Part shown: positions 31,836 to 40,475 of the stretch, in pieces | Layout of the letters: the number at the start of each line of letters is the position of its first letter | Position numbering within the stretch: position 1 is the stretch's first letter | NCBI RefSeq assembly: GCF_050632395.1 | Contig: NZ_CP192600.1 | Span: 2,232,001 to 2,296,000, forward strand | Length of the DNA stretch: 64,000 nucleotides | Reading direction: 5' to 3' | From: JAUYQR01 sp050632395 | GTDB taxonomy: Bacteria; Pseudomonadota; Alphaproteobacteria; Rhodobacterales; Rhodobacteraceae | The notes under the pieces: model-generated | The model's input: the letters and a program-made list of their open reading frames with translations, nothing else | Told to the model about the DNA's origin: nothing | Databases searched by the model: none | Program-made: the position numbers and the translations under genes

Positions 31836-33357
31836 GGCGGCCTCCGGCGATCTGGTTGCGCAGGCCGTCATAGCGTTCGACATTGGCCTTGGGCTCGCGG
31901 CGCAGGGTCAGTGCCTGCGGGGTATCCAGTGGTGGCCTACCGATCACCTTGCCGTCGACCAGTCGGTGCAGCAGGTTCAGCACATGGGTCTTGGTCGGCA
32001 CGCCCTCGGCCAGTGCCAACTCCACGGCGATGAGCACCGCCTGTTCATCGTGCTGAAGAACCAGGGCGAGGATGTCTGCCATCTCGCGATCACCGCCGGG
32101 CTTGCGCAGCATGTGATCCTGCAACTGCCTGAAGGCAGACGGCAATTCTGCGAAGGGCGCACCATTCCGAAGCGCCCCGGGCTTACGCTGAACGACAGCC
32201 AGATAATGCCGCCAGTCGTAGATCGTCCGCGGTGGCAGGTGGTGGCTGCGTTCGATGATCCGCGGATGCTCGCACAGGATGTTACCCTCCGCTGCCACGA
32301 CCAGCCGGTCGGGATAGATCCGCAGGCTGATGGGCCGGTTCGCGAATGACGCCGGAACGCTGTAGCGATTGCGCTCGAAGCTGATCAGGCAGGTGGGCGA
32401 GACACGCTTGCTCACCTCTATGAATCCGTCAAAGGCGACAGGCAAGGGCATCAGGGCGGCCTGCTCTTCGGCCCAGACATCGGCGATCGTGCCGGGCAGC
32501 GTGCCATGGGCGGTCTCGCGCCACAGCTCCTGGCAACGCTGCTCCAGCCAGGCATTCAGTGCGGCGATATCGGGGAAGTCCGGCATGCCTTGCAGCATCT
32601 GGTGGCGAGCGTCGCGGACGTTCTTCTCGACCTGGCCTTTCTCCCAACCTGCGGCCGGATTGCAGAAGTCAGGCTCGAAGACATAGTGGTTGGTCATGGC
32701 CAGGAACCGGATGTTGACCTGCCGTTCCTTGCCGCGGCCGACACGATCCACCGCCGTGCGCATGTTATCGTAGATCCCGCGCCCGGGCACGCCGCCGAAG
32801 ACCCGGAACCCGTGCCAATGCGCGTCGAACAGCATCTCGTGGGTCTGCAAGGGATAGGCTCGCAGCAAGAAGGCCCGGCTGTGCGACAGCTTGACATGGG
32901 CGACCTGCAGCTTCCTGCGCTCACCGCCCAGAACCGCAAAGTCCTCGCTCCAGTCGAACTGGAAGGCTTCGCCCGGGCGGAATGACAGCGGAACAAAGGT
33001 GCCGCGTCCCGTGGTCTGTTGGTCGCGCTGGCGATCCGCTCGCCACCCCCGCGCGAAGGCTGCCACCCGGCCATAGGAACCGGTGAAGCCCAGCGTCACC
33101 AGATCGGTGTGCAACTGCTTCAGCGTCCGCCTCTGCTTGCGTGCCTTCGCGGCCTCGGTCTTCAGCCAGCCGGCCAGCTTGTCGGCGAAGGGGTCAAGCT
33201 TGCTCGTCCGTTCCGGCGTGGCAAACCTCGGCTCGATCGTGCCCGCCGCCAGATGCTTGGCCACGGTATTGCGCGACAGGCCCGTGCGCCGGGCGATCTC
33301 CCGGATCGACAGCTTCTGCCGCAAGTGCATGCGTCGGATGATGTTCAAAAGTCCCAT
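31825..33357 (-). CDS. istA: IS21-family transposase IstA
   Basis: About 510 residues. The N-terminal helix-turn-helix (LSIREIARRTGLSRNTVAKHL) is followed by a DDE integrase core: Asp in FQFDWSEDF, Asp in GRGIYDNMRTA and Glu in GWEKGQVEKNVRDARHQ. The C-terminal part ends in GGRHAS and overlaps the istB start. A GGAG site lies upstream of the ATG at 33357; a GTG three codons earlier is possible. No frameshift or stop interrupts it. Confidence 0.92.
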   Translation of the reverse strand: MGLLNIIRRMHLRQKLSIREIARRTGLSRNTVAKHLAAGTIEPRFATPERTSKLDPFADKLAGWLKTEAAKARKQRRTLKQLHTDLVTLGFTGSYGRVAAFARGWRADRQRDQQTTGRGTFVPLSFRPGEAFQFDWSEDFAVLGGERRKLQVAHVKLSHSRAFLLRAYPLQTHEMLFDAHWHGFRVFGGVPGRGIYDNMRTAVDRVGRGKERQVNIRFLAMTNHYVFEPDFCNPAAGWEKGQVEKNVRDARHQMLQGMPDFPDIAALNAWLEQRCQELWRETAHGTLPGTIADVWAEEQAALMPLPVAFDGFIEVSKRVSPTCLISFERNRYSVPASFANRPISLRIYPDRLVVAAEGNILCEHPRIIERSHHLPPRTIYDWRHYLAVVQRKPGALRNGAPFAELPSAFRQLQDHMLRKPGGDREMADILALVLQHDEQAVLIAVELALAEGVPTKTHVLNLLHRLVDGKVIGRPPLDTPQALTLRREPKANVERYDGLRNQIAGGRHAS

Positions 33358-33469
33358 GTGGATCACTCCGTTGCCCCCGCCGCTCTCCGCTCCAGGGGAA
33401 GGTTCACATGGCTCAATTCTCAGTGGAAATTACCCGCCCACCCGGCTCAGTTCTGGGTGGAAATCAACA

Positions 33470-33943
33470 TGCTCTCGCTCGCCCGCTCCGCTGGTCCCCG
33501 CCAACAGGGAAACCCGTCACCCGTCACACCCCTTGGGGCACTTTCCAGGGCACTTCGAAGCGGAAGACACTACCCTAGAACAGCAGCTTTCAGTTCGCCG
33601 AAGTGGCCATCACCGGCCCGATGGTGCGCATGATCCTCGCCGCCATCCGCCGACAGCGAGCGCCACCGCTATGCGTATGACGCTGAAACCTCCCGAGGGC
33701 GAACGAAAGCGGTCGGACAAGTTTGTCCGGCGCGCTGAAAGCAGTTAGTGCCGGGTCAGGATGATGCGGAGTTACGGCCCGATCTGCCCGCTTTCTGAAG
33801 GTCTGGCGGAAGTTAAAACCGCACGGGCGAAAAACACTTGTTCAGCGGGTAGATTCAGGAGAACTTGCCATAAACGGAAGGCTACTTGGGGAATGTCCAT
33901 TATGTTTGGCGCCCCAAGTAGCGCGATATCGAGGAGGCCTTCG
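33470..33943. other. Region between IS21 element and membrane protein: truncated att repeat and debris
   Basis: About 470 bases without an intact gene. From 33488 to 33587 it resembles 26290-26390 (AACAGGGAAACCCGTCACCC, a GGGGCACTTT/GGGCACTTC pair, and TAGAACAGCAGCTT matching the lipoprotein 3' end), then diverges. Further right, short frames such as FAEVAITGPMVRMILAAIRR look like coding debris that I cannot name. A long hairpin follows at 33882. Confidence 0.5.
33882..33921 (+). promoter_or_regulatory. Long-loop hairpin before the membrane protein gene
   Basis: CTACTTGGGG at 33882-33891 is an exact inverted match of CCCCAAGTAG at 33912-33921, with a 20-base loop. It ends 9 bases before the GAGGAGG ribosome site of the gene at 33944. 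It could be a leader structure or a split operator. Confidence 0.5.
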
Positions 33944-34405
33944 ATGTTGGTAAACAAATCCAGTGTCAGCGTTCCAGCTTGGGTCATAGCAATCTGGGGC
34001 CTTATTGTTTCGATTCCGGTCACGTTCGCGGTGGTTATCGTGCAGCGCATTCTGTTCGGCATCTGGTCAGAAATCATCGCCGGCGGAGAGAGAGCTGACT
34101 TCTCGACCAATGGGGCCAATTGGCTGAACATTGCGATTATTGTGTTCGCGCCGCTTGATTTTCTGGCGATCGTTTTCACCTTCGTCCTGGTCTATCCGAT
34201 CGCCTATTCGAACAGCCTTCAGGACAACAGTTCGCTCGGAAACAGCCGCCTTCCGTGGGCCATGGTAGGGCTGCTGGCACTAGCCTCGCCTCTTGTCTTC
34301 GGGCTGGATCTGATGGCCGTGACGATCGTCATGCCGACCCTGGCGATCATCTTTTTTGCCAGCAAGGCGTTCTTGTCCTGGGCGGAAACACAGCGCAAAG
34401 CTTGA
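33944..34405 (+). CDS. Hypothetical membrane protein
   Basis: A 153-residue protein from the ATG at 33944, fixed by GAGGAGG just upstream. About four hydrophobic helices are visible (VPAWVIAIWGLIVSIPVTFAVVIV, LNIAIIVFAPLDFLAIVFTFVLVYPIAY, WAMVGLLALASPLVFGLDL, VTIVMPTLAIIFFASKAFL). No family recognised. It lies between the truncated repeat and tRNA-Gln and converges on another membrane protein gene, so it is probably island cargo. Confidence 0.65.
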   Translation: MLVNKSSVSVPAWVIAIWGLIVSIPVTFAVVIVQRILFGIWSEIIAGGERADFSTNGANWLNIAIIVFAPLDFLAIVFTFVLVYPIAYSNSLQDNSSLGNSRLPWAMVGLLALASPLVFGLDLMAVTIVMPTLAIIFFASKAFLSWAETQRKA

Positions 34406-34494
34406 CCCTATGGTGTCGAACGCTGCACGGGTCGCTCGGCCATTTTCTACCGTTCAGTTGACATCAAGCGGCAGACCAATTGGGAAATGTCGGA

Positions 34495-35121
34495 TTAGAT
34501 CGCGATCAGAAAGCACACCGACCAGAATACCGTTGCCATCATGGTTAGCCCACTGGCCGCACAGGCAAGCGATCTCCACTGAAGGCCCGGTGCCGCATTC
34601 CCTTCCAGGAGTTCCGCCGCCGCGCGCCGGATGGTCCATCGCCAGAAGTAGACGCCGATCAGCGACCCGTGCACCACGGTGAGATTCATAAGAAACGGCA
34701 AAGCCGCTATGGCGAAGTGAAGGTCAATGTCCTGCGTGGACCGAACCATCCAGATAACCACGAGCCCCACGCCCACCGCCGTGCAGGAAACCCAGGTTGC
34801 AAGAATGTTCATAAGTCCGGCCCGACCGCCACGAAGAAGCCGAGCCGAAACCACTCCGCCCAGTAGGCCGATGAAAGGCGAGGCCACAAGCACGTAGAAG
34901 TCGAAGACGAGCGCAAAACCCTCAGAACCGTCCGACCGTATCACGGGCGGCCGGATCACCGCGCTGATCGAGACTCCCAGCATAAGCGCCGCGAAGTTCA
35001 GTGCCAGACCGGTCCAGAACCCCTTCATGACCGAGAAGAGGACGCACTCGAAGATGTCCACGCGGCCAAGGGTGCCCGCCGGGACGGGCTGTGTCCTAAA
35101 CCATCGGATTGCGAGAGTCAT
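34495..35121 (-). CDS. Hypothetical membrane protein
   Basis: About 208 residues with several hydrophobic segments: FWTGLALNFAALMLGVSISAVI, GFALVFDFYVLVASPFIGLLGGVV, GLMNILATWVSCTAVGVGLVVIWMV, FAIAALPFLMNLTVVHGSLIGVYFW and a C-terminal helix. A GGGGGGTGAG purine tract precedes the ATG at 35121; a GTG two codons upstream is possible. No domain recognised. It is cargo of the tRNA-Gln island by position. Confidence 0.65.
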   Translation of the reverse strand: MTLAIRWFRTQPVPAGTLGRVDIFECVLFSVMKGFWTGLALNFAALMLGVSISAVIRPPVIRSDGSEGFALVFDFYVLVASPFIGLLGGVVSARLLRGGRAGLMNILATWVSCTAVGVGLVVIWMVRSTQDIDLHFAIAALPFLMNLTVVHGSLIGVYFWRWTIRRAAAELLEGNAAPGLQWRSLACAASGLTMMATVFWSVCFLIAI

Positions 35122-35433
35122 GCTCACCCCCCTTTTGGGACAGCCACAGTGGCTATGCCATTCGATTATTCATTGTACCGCAGCCTGGATAGCGAAACCT
35201 GACGACTGAACCTTCATTTCCGACCAGCCTCTGGCTTGGACATGAACAGCCCCGGTCGGTGTTCATGATGTCCGGCGCGCCGAAACAGTGAATCCCCTTG
35301 CTCAGCGCCTCGACGAAGACGGAAGCAAATGTATGCGACCGTCCGCTTCGTCCGCATAGCTGCCCCTTGAACGATCACCGGTCACATCGCGTGGGGCACT
35401 TATTGGGGCATTTGGGTGCAGTCAGCGCCCACC
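35122..35433. other. Region upstream of lipoprotein copy B: IS3 debris and arm-like repeats
   Basis: About 310 bases. It holds the decayed IS3 transposase piece at 35228-35338 and the direct repeats TGGGGCACTTAT and TGGGGCATTTGGG at 35392-35416. GGACATGAAC at 35238 is followed by an imperfect inverted match near 35261. I see no intact gene. Confidence 0.5.
35228..35338 (-). pseudogene. IS3-family transposase OrfB (rve domain) remnant
   Basis: Reverse-strand reading FASVFVEALSKGIHCFGAPD followed by IMNTDRG resembles the part of IS3-family OrfB around the second catalytic Asp, where relatives read roughly FGxPxIxNTDQGSQFTS. After NTDRG the similarity ends. Only about 37 codons remain, with no start and no catalytic Glu. 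Confidence 0.6.
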
Positions 35434-35883
35434 TCAGAACAGCAGCTTGTACACGTTCCCGTTGGTGTCGGTCGCCGTACCCGTCCCGCTGGAGGTGCCC
35501 GAGCCGATGATGAAAGTGCCTTGCACGCGGGTGCCGTCGTCACAGACGGCGTAGATTTCGCCGTTGTTGACGCCTGCGACGGTGGCAATCTCGGACCCGA
35601 CCTCGCCGCCGGTCTTGCGCCAGGTCAGCGACATGCCGCGCGAACTGGAGACGGTGCGCGGGGTCAGCGACGACCACGTGCCCTGGCAATCTACGCGTTC
35701 AGGAAGTTGGAAAGACAGCGCGCCGGAGGTGCCGCTGGCGTTCTTGGCTGTGGCTTCGATCACCAGGGTCGGGTCGGTTTCAGCGATGCTGCCCTTCAGC
35801 GGGTAAAGCTGCATGCTGGCCGTGTTGCTGACGCAGCCACCAAGTACCACAAGTCCAGCGAGGGCGATTAGGCAGGTGCGCAC
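35434..35883 (-). CDS. Small putative lipoprotein, island copy B
   Basis: A 149-residue lipoprotein nearly identical to the one at 26377 (lipobox LVVLGGC; the variant residues are Val in the signal and Gln in DCQGTW). It is encoded immediately downstream of the intact tRNA-Gln on the same strand, 40 bases after the tRNA end. Unlike a fresh duplication, the two genes differ at many silent positions, so both coding sequences seem to have been kept under selection. The two internal cysteines are conserved. Function unknown. Confidence 0.8.
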   Translation of the reverse strand: MRTCLIALAGLVVLGGCVSNTASMQLYPLKGSIAETDPTLVIEATAKNASGTSGALSFQLPERVDCQGTWSSLTPRTVSSSRGMSLTWRKTGGEVGSEIATVAGVNNGEIYAVCDDGTRVQGTFIIGSGTSSGTGTATDTNGNVYKLLF

Positions 35884-35923
35884 GTCGGATTACCCTTGGT
35901 TCAACATCGAAGGAAAGGGAGGT

Positions 35924-35998
<75 letters not shown>

Positions 35999-36102
35999 AC
36001 CGTGCCGGGGTGTTTAGCGGCTGCCCCTTGGGGGTGCAAGGGGGTCGGGTGCGATTTTATGCGTCGCTTGCCGGGGCGTTGCCGGACGGCTAGACGGGCG
36101 GC

Positions 36103-37278
36103 ATGGACTGGGACGTGATCATCCTTGGGGCAGGAGCGGCGGGCATGATGGCCGCGATCGAGGCCGGGCGGCGCGGCCGTCGCGTGCTGGTCATCGATCA
36201 TGCCAAGGCGCCGGGTGAGAAGATCCGTATCTCGGGCGGCGGGCGTTGCAACTTTACCAACCTCGGCATCGCGCCAGAGCGGTTTCTGTCGAGGAACCCA
36301 CGCTTTGCGCTGTCGGCGCTGAAGCGGTTCACGCAGTGGGATTTCATCGCCCGGATGGATGCGGCGGGGATCGCCTGGCATGAAAAGGCGCTGGGGCAAT
36401 TGTTCTGCGACGGGTCGGCCACGCAGGTCGTGACCATGCTGGTGCGGGACATGGAGCGGGCCGGGGTGACGCTGTGGCTGGGCTGCGGGGTGGCGGGCGT
36501 CAGCCGGGGGCCTCGGGGCTTTCGGGTCGAGACGGTGCGGGGCGCGCAGCAGGCGGCATCGGTGGTGGTGGCGACGGGCGGCAAGTCGATCCCCAAGATG
36601 GGGGCGACGGGGTTCGGGTATCAGGTTGCGGAAAGCTTCGGGCTTCCGTTGGTCGAGACGCGGCCTGGGCTGGTGCCACTGACCTTTGCCGAGCAGGAGC
36701 TTTCGTGGATGCAGCCCCTGGCCGGGGTGGCGGTGGAGGCGCGGGTGGCGTGCGGGCGGCACGGCTTCGACGAGGCGGTCCTGTTCACGCATCGGGGGCT
36801 GTCGGGGCCGGCGGTGCTGCAGATCTCGAGCTATTGGCGCGAGGGGGAGGCGATTTCGGTCAACCTCGCTCCGGGGCGGGACATGGCGGCGGACCTGAGG
36901 GCGGCGAAGGCGGCGGCGGGGCGCGGGGCGCTGCGGACCGTGCTGGGGCGGGTTATGCCGGAGCGGTTGGCGCGGCATCTGGAGGAGGTGTCGGGCATCA
37001 CCGGGCCGTTGGCCGAGGTGCCCGGGGCGGGCCTTGACCGGGTGGCCGCGATGGTCAGCGACTGGCGGCTGATACCTGTTGGGTCAGAGGGCTACCGGAC
37101 GGCGGAGGTGACGCTGGGGGGGGTGGATACCGACGCGCTGGATGGGCGGACGATGGCGGCGAAGGCGGTGCCTGGCCTGTATTTCGTGGGCGAGGTCGTG
37201 GACGTGACGGGGTGGCTGGGGGGGTATAACTTCCAGTGGGCGTGGTCTTCGGGCTGGGCAGCGGGGCAGGTTGTGTGA
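36103..37278 (+). CDS. HI0933/YhiN-family FAD-dependent oxidoreductase
   Basis: A 391-residue flavoprotein. The FAD-binding Rossmann motif is IILGAGAAGMMAAIEAGRRG at the N-terminus; GEKIRISGGGRCNFTN is the hallmark of the HI0933 (YhiN) family, and VVATGGKSIPKMGATGFGY and LYFVGEVVDVTGWLGGYNFQWAWSSG close the FAD site. The biochemical role of the family is not settled. The gene starts 104 bases past the tRNA-Gln 5' end on the opposite strand and is outside the island. Confidence 0.9.
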   Translation: MDWDVIILGAGAAGMMAAIEAGRRGRRVLVIDHAKAPGEKIRISGGGRCNFTNLGIAPERFLSRNPRFALSALKRFTQWDFIARMDAAGIAWHEKALGQLFCDGSATQVVTMLVRDMERAGVTLWLGCGVAGVSRGPRGFRVETVRGAQQAASVVVATGGKSIPKMGATGFGYQVAESFGLPLVETRPGLVPLTFAEQELSWMQPLAGVAVEARVACGRHGFDEAVLFTHRGLSGPAVLQISSYWREGEAISVNLAPGRDMAADLRAAKAAAGRGALRTVLGRVMPERLARHLEEVSGITGPLAEVPGAGLDRVAAMVSDWRLIPVGSEGYRTAEVTLGGVDTDALDGRTMAAKAVPGLYFVGEVVDVTGWLGGYNFQWAWSSGWAAGQVV

Positions 37279-37351
37279 GGGCGTGTCCCACGGTGGGACA
37301 TGTGATCGGCCAAGTAATTACAATGGGTTGCGACGTGAACTTAGCGAAGTT

Positions 37352-37831
37352 TTAACCCTTTCGGGCGGCCTCGATCTTGGCGACGTCGATCTTTTGCATC
37401 GTCATCATCGCGGCGAACGCGCGCTTTGCCTCATCTCCGCCGACGGCGAGAGCGTCGGTCAGGACCCGTGGCGTGATCTGCCACGACAGCCCCCAGCGAT
37501 CCTTGCACCAGCCACAGTCGCTTTCGCTGCCGCCATTGCCGACGATGGCGTTCCAGAGGCGGTCGGTCTCGGCTTGGTCGTCGGTTGCGATCTGGAACGA
37601 GAACGCCTCGGTCTGCGGAAAGACCGGGCCGCCGTTCAGGCCAAGGCAGGGAATACCCGCGACGGTGAATTCGACGGTCAGCACGTCGCCCGCCTTGCCG
37701 GAGGGGAAATCGGTCGGGGCGCGGTGGATGGCACGGACCGAGCTGTCGGGGAAGGTTTCGGCATAGAAACGGGCGGCGGCCTCGGCGTCCTTGTCGAACC
37801 AGAGGCAGACGGTAGCTTTGGGCGTGGGCAT
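37352..37831 (-). CDS. VOC-superfamily (PhnB-like) protein
   Basis: A 159-residue protein of the PhnB/3-demethylubiquinone methyltransferase-like branch of the vicinal oxygen chelate superfamily. The first repeat starts ATVCLWFDKDAEAAARFYAETF and the second contains FSFQIATDDQAETDRLWNAI, followed by CGWCKDRWGLSWQITPRVL. These proteins are often annotated as glyoxalase-like; the reaction is unknown. GGAGGACATC fixes the start at 37831. The C-terminal MMTMQKIDVAKIEAA is typical of this subgroup. Confidence 0.85.
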   Translation of the reverse strand: MPTPKATVCLWFDKDAEAAARFYAETFPDSSVRAIHRAPTDFPSGKAGDVLTVEFTVAGIPCLGLNGGPVFPQTEAFSFQIATDDQAETDRLWNAIVGNGGSESDCGWCKDRWGLSWQITPRVLTDALAVGGDEAKRAFAAMMTMQKIDVAKIEAARKG

Positions 37832-37885
37832 GATGTCCTCCGATTTGCGCATGCGGACACAACCGTTGCGCCTTGGGGCGGTTCC

Positions 37886-38716
37886 TCAGACGCGAAGAGG
37901 GTCGGCCTTGGCCAGCCGGTCGAACGCCATCAGGCTGGCGACAAGACCGTGCATCTGATCAAGCGGGATCATGTTGGGGCCGTCGGAGGGCGCGGTGTCG
38001 GGGGCCTCGTGGGTTTCGATGAAGACGCCCGCAATGCCAACAGAGACAGCGCAGCGCGCCATGACAGGTGCGAATTCGCGCTGCCCGCCCGAGGAATTGC
38101 CCTGCCCGCCGGGCTGTTGCACCGAATGGGTTGCATCCATGATGACGGGATAGCCGGTGCGCGCCATGATCGGCAAAGAACGCATGTCGGCCACGAGGGT
38201 GTTGTAGCCGAAACTGGCGCCGCGTTCGGTGAGCAGGATGCGCGTATTGCCGGTCGAGGCAACCTTTTCGGCGACATTGGCCATATCCCACGGGGCGAGG
38301 AACTGGCCCTTCTTGATGTTCACCACGGCCCCGGTTTCGCCTGCCGTGATCAGAAGGTCGGTCTGGCGGCAGAGGAACGCGGGGATCTGGATCACGTCGA
38401 CGACAGTGGCCGCCTCGCGCGCCTGGGCGGCATCGTGGATGTCGGTCAGGACTGGCATTCCCATTGCGCGGACCGCGGCGAGCACCTGGAGGCCCGCCTC
38501 CATGCCGAGGCCGCGGCGGCCTTTCAGCGAGGTGCGGTTGGCCTTGTCGTAGCTGGCCTTGAACACGAACTGCGCGCCCGCCGCCTTGCACGCCTCGGCC
38601 ATCTGGCCCGCGATCATCTGGGCGTGGTCGAGGCTTTCAAGCTGGCACGGCCCGGCGATCACCAGAAGCGGGCGGTCGTTGCCGACCGTCAGCGCGCCGA
38701 TCTTCACATCAGTCAT
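37886..38716 (-). CDS. kdsA: 3-deoxy-8-phosphooctulonate synthase
   Basis: A 276-residue aldolase-type synthase that condenses phosphoenolpyruvate with arabinose 5-phosphate to Kdo 8-phosphate. Motifs: VIAGPCQLESLDHA, FVFKASYDKANRTSLKGRRG, VIQIPAFLCRQTDLLI, KKGQFLAPWDM, MDATHSVQQPGG. Asn in DKANR, where metal-dependent forms have Cys, suggests the metal-independent type. It starts 7 bases after the stop of the capsule-export inner-membrane gene, so Kdo supply and polysaccharide export appear linked. Confidence 0.93.
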   Translation of the reverse strand: MTDVKIGALTVGNDRPLLVIAGPCQLESLDHAQMIAGQMAEACKAAGAQFVFKASYDKANRTSLKGRRGLGMEAGLQVLAAVRAMGMPVLTDIHDAAQAREAATVVDVIQIPAFLCRQTDLLITAGETGAVVNIKKGQFLAPWDMANVAEKVASTGNTRILLTERGASFGYNTLVADMRSLPIMARTGYPVIMDATHSVQQPGGQGNSSGGQREFAPVMARCAVSVGIAGVFIETHEAPDTAPSDGPNMIPLDQMHGLVASLMAFDRLAKADPLRV

Positions 38717-38723
38717 GGTATCC

Positions 38724-40475
38724 TCAAGCAGTGACCTGTTCCCGCAGGATCGCGGCGGTCATCGAGACCATGAGGTAAATGCCAAGCAGGATCAACATTG
38801 TCACCAGCGTATTCTCGAACGCGCGGGGGTAGGCGGGTTCGTCGGTGACAGTGGGACTGACCGACAGCGACAGGTAGCGCACCTGACGGTTCGCCTCGGT
38901 GCGCGACACCTCCATCGCGGTCAGCGACTGGGAAAGGATCATCTGGCGGGTCTTGACGTCAGCCTCGGCCACCAGAAGTTCGCCCTGCACGCGGGCGAGG
39001 CTTTCGGTTTCGCCGCTGCCTTCGGTCATCTGGGAGCGCAGATCGGCGATCTGCGCCTCGAGCGTGGCGATGCGGCGTTTCAACGGGTCCATCCGCGCCT
39101 GATTGGGCGAGACGTTGGACTCCATCTGCGAAAGCGCCAGACGTTCCTGCATGACCTGACCTTCCAGCGAGCTGATCTGGCTGGTGATCATCGCCACCTC
39201 AGTGGCCGAGGACAAAACCTTGAATTTTTCCTGCAGCGCGATCAGGTTCATCTGCGATCGCTGCAGTTCCGTTTCGGCAGTCTGGTAGCTTTTGAGCGCG
39301 TCGCGCATCTGGTCTTCGCGCAGGCGCTGGGTCAGGTGGTCGACCTGTTCCTCGGCGTAGGAAATCAGCTGGCTGGACCATGCTGCGGCCAAGGCGGGGT
39401 CGGCGGCGACCACCTCCATCTTGATGATGCCTTCGGTCGGGTCGTAGGAGATCTTGACGAATTTCCGGTAAACCTTGTAGGCGGCCTCGGTCGTGGCGTC
39501 GGTGGCGAGGCGTTGCAGGGGGTCGATCGTTGCGGACTTGAAGTGGTCCTTGAAGCCCACGTCGGTATCCAGCCGCAGCATTGCATCGCGCGATTGCAGA
39601 TAGCCCTGCACGGCGATGCTGTCTTGCGAGGTGGCAAGGGCGGTGCCGGTAAAAAGGCTGCTGAGGCCAGCGGCGGCGGCGGGGCCGGCCTGCTGGATCA
39701 CGAATTCCGATTTGGTCGCGTAAAGGGGCGTCGCGACACGGTAGAAATACCAACCCGCGACGATGGTGGGCAGAAACACGAAGACGAACATCCGCGCGAA
39801 AAGAAGCGCCAGTTTGCGGCGGCGGCGGCGGGCGATATCCTGCTGCATCCGCAGGATTTCAGCGGCCTGGTTCACCTCGGCGCGCTGGTCGGGGGTTGGC
39901 AGGCGGATCGGCTGCACGTTCTGCGGCAGGCGCACGCCATCGCCAGGCAGGGCTGTCAGGGCGCGGCTGTCGGACGGACCGGCAGCCGGACCTGCGGCGC
40001 CCGGACCTGCAGCGTCCGGACCTGCGGCATCTGAGCCGGGGCCGTTGGCGGGAGTTGGGGCGGGCTGGTTGGCAGCCTTCGGCTTGATCATGTCAAGCAT
40101 CGAGGCGCGCTTGAACGGGTCGATCCCGCTGGCACGCAACAGGCGCACGGCGTCGAGATCAGACAGGGGTTGCAGGTTCTGGCTTTGCGCCATGCGCCTG
40201 GCGGTGCGCAACTGGCGCCCGGTCAGCCCTTCGGCGGCGATGGCGGCAAGCGTCGCCTCGACCTCGGGGTCGGCGCGGGGCACCTTGGTCACCGACACGG
40301 CGCTTGTCTGCGCGGCGGGCACGGCGCGCGGCGCGGCGGTTGGGAACACGGTGTCGCCGAAGCCGTCCTCGTGGTTGTCGAAAAGCATTTCGCCGGTGAC
40401 CTGCGGAGCGCGGGGCGGCGGCACCGGATCGGTGCGGCGGATGTGAAAGCGGCTGGCCTTAGGTTTGGTAGTCAT
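38724..40475 (-). CDS. Capsule polysaccharide export inner-membrane protein (KpsE/CtrB-like)
   Basis: A 583-residue polysaccharide co-polymerase-like protein. Residues 1 to about 220 are a long cytoplasmic region rich in Pro, Ala and Gly (SDAAGPDAAGPGAAGPAAGP). A helix at about 230-250 (LFARMFVFVFLPTIVAGWYF) is followed by a periplasmic part with extended coiled coil (KSYQTAETELQRSQMNLIALQEKF) and a C-terminal helix. KpsE proteins span the periplasm and join the ABC exporter to the outer-membrane channel. The extension is absent from KpsE of E. coli, which is about 380 residues. The ATG at 40475 overlaps the end of kpsT by 17 bases. Confidence 0.85.
   Translation of the reverse strand: MTTKPKASRFHIRRTDPVPPPRAPQVTGEMLFDNHEDGFGDTVFPTAAPRAVPAAQTSAVSVTKVPRADPEVEATLAAIAAEGLTGRQLRTARRMAQSQNLQPLSDLDAVRLLRASGIDPFKRASMLDMIKPKAANQPAPTPANGPGSDAAGPDAAGPGAAGPAAGPSDSRALTALPGDGVRLPQNVQPIRLPTPDQRAEVNQAAEILRMQQDIARRRRRKLALLFARMFVFVFLPTIVAGWYFYRVATPLYATKSEFVIQQAGPAAAAGLSSLFTGTALATSQDSIAVQGYLQSRDAMLRLDTDVGFKDHFKSATIDPLQRLATDATTEAAYKVYRKFVKISYDPTEGIIKMEVVAADPALAAAWSSQLISYAEEQVDHLTQRLREDQMRDALKSYQTAETELQRSQMNLIALQEKFKVLSSATEVAMITSQISSLEGQVMQERLALSQMESNVSPNQARMDPLKRRIATLEAQIADLRSQMTEGSGETESLARVQGELLVAEADVKTRQMILSQSLTAMEVSRTEANRQVRYLSLSVSPTVTDEPAYPRAFENTLVTMLILLGIYLMVSMTAAILREQVTA

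Larger units (their letters stand above)
30969..33469. mobile_element. IS21-family insertion sequence
   Basis: A 2501-bp element with istA and istB. Ends are inverted: TGTTGATTTCCACCCAGAAC at the left and its complement GTTCTGGGTGGAAATCAACA at the right, bounded by TG...CA. Subterminal repeats of the type TTCCAC(C/T)GAGAA(G/T)TGAGCCA occur at both ends, as in IS21. I find no target duplication: the left flank ends GGCCTTGT and the right flank begins TGCTCTCG. That suggests a deletion or recombination after insertion. Confidence 0.9.

Noticed and set aside
33590..33760. Possible integrase or transposase remnant (FAEVAITGPMVRMILAAIRR frame)
   Set aside because: The stretch is too short to match to a family from memory, and neighbouring frames contain stops. 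Recorded only as debris.
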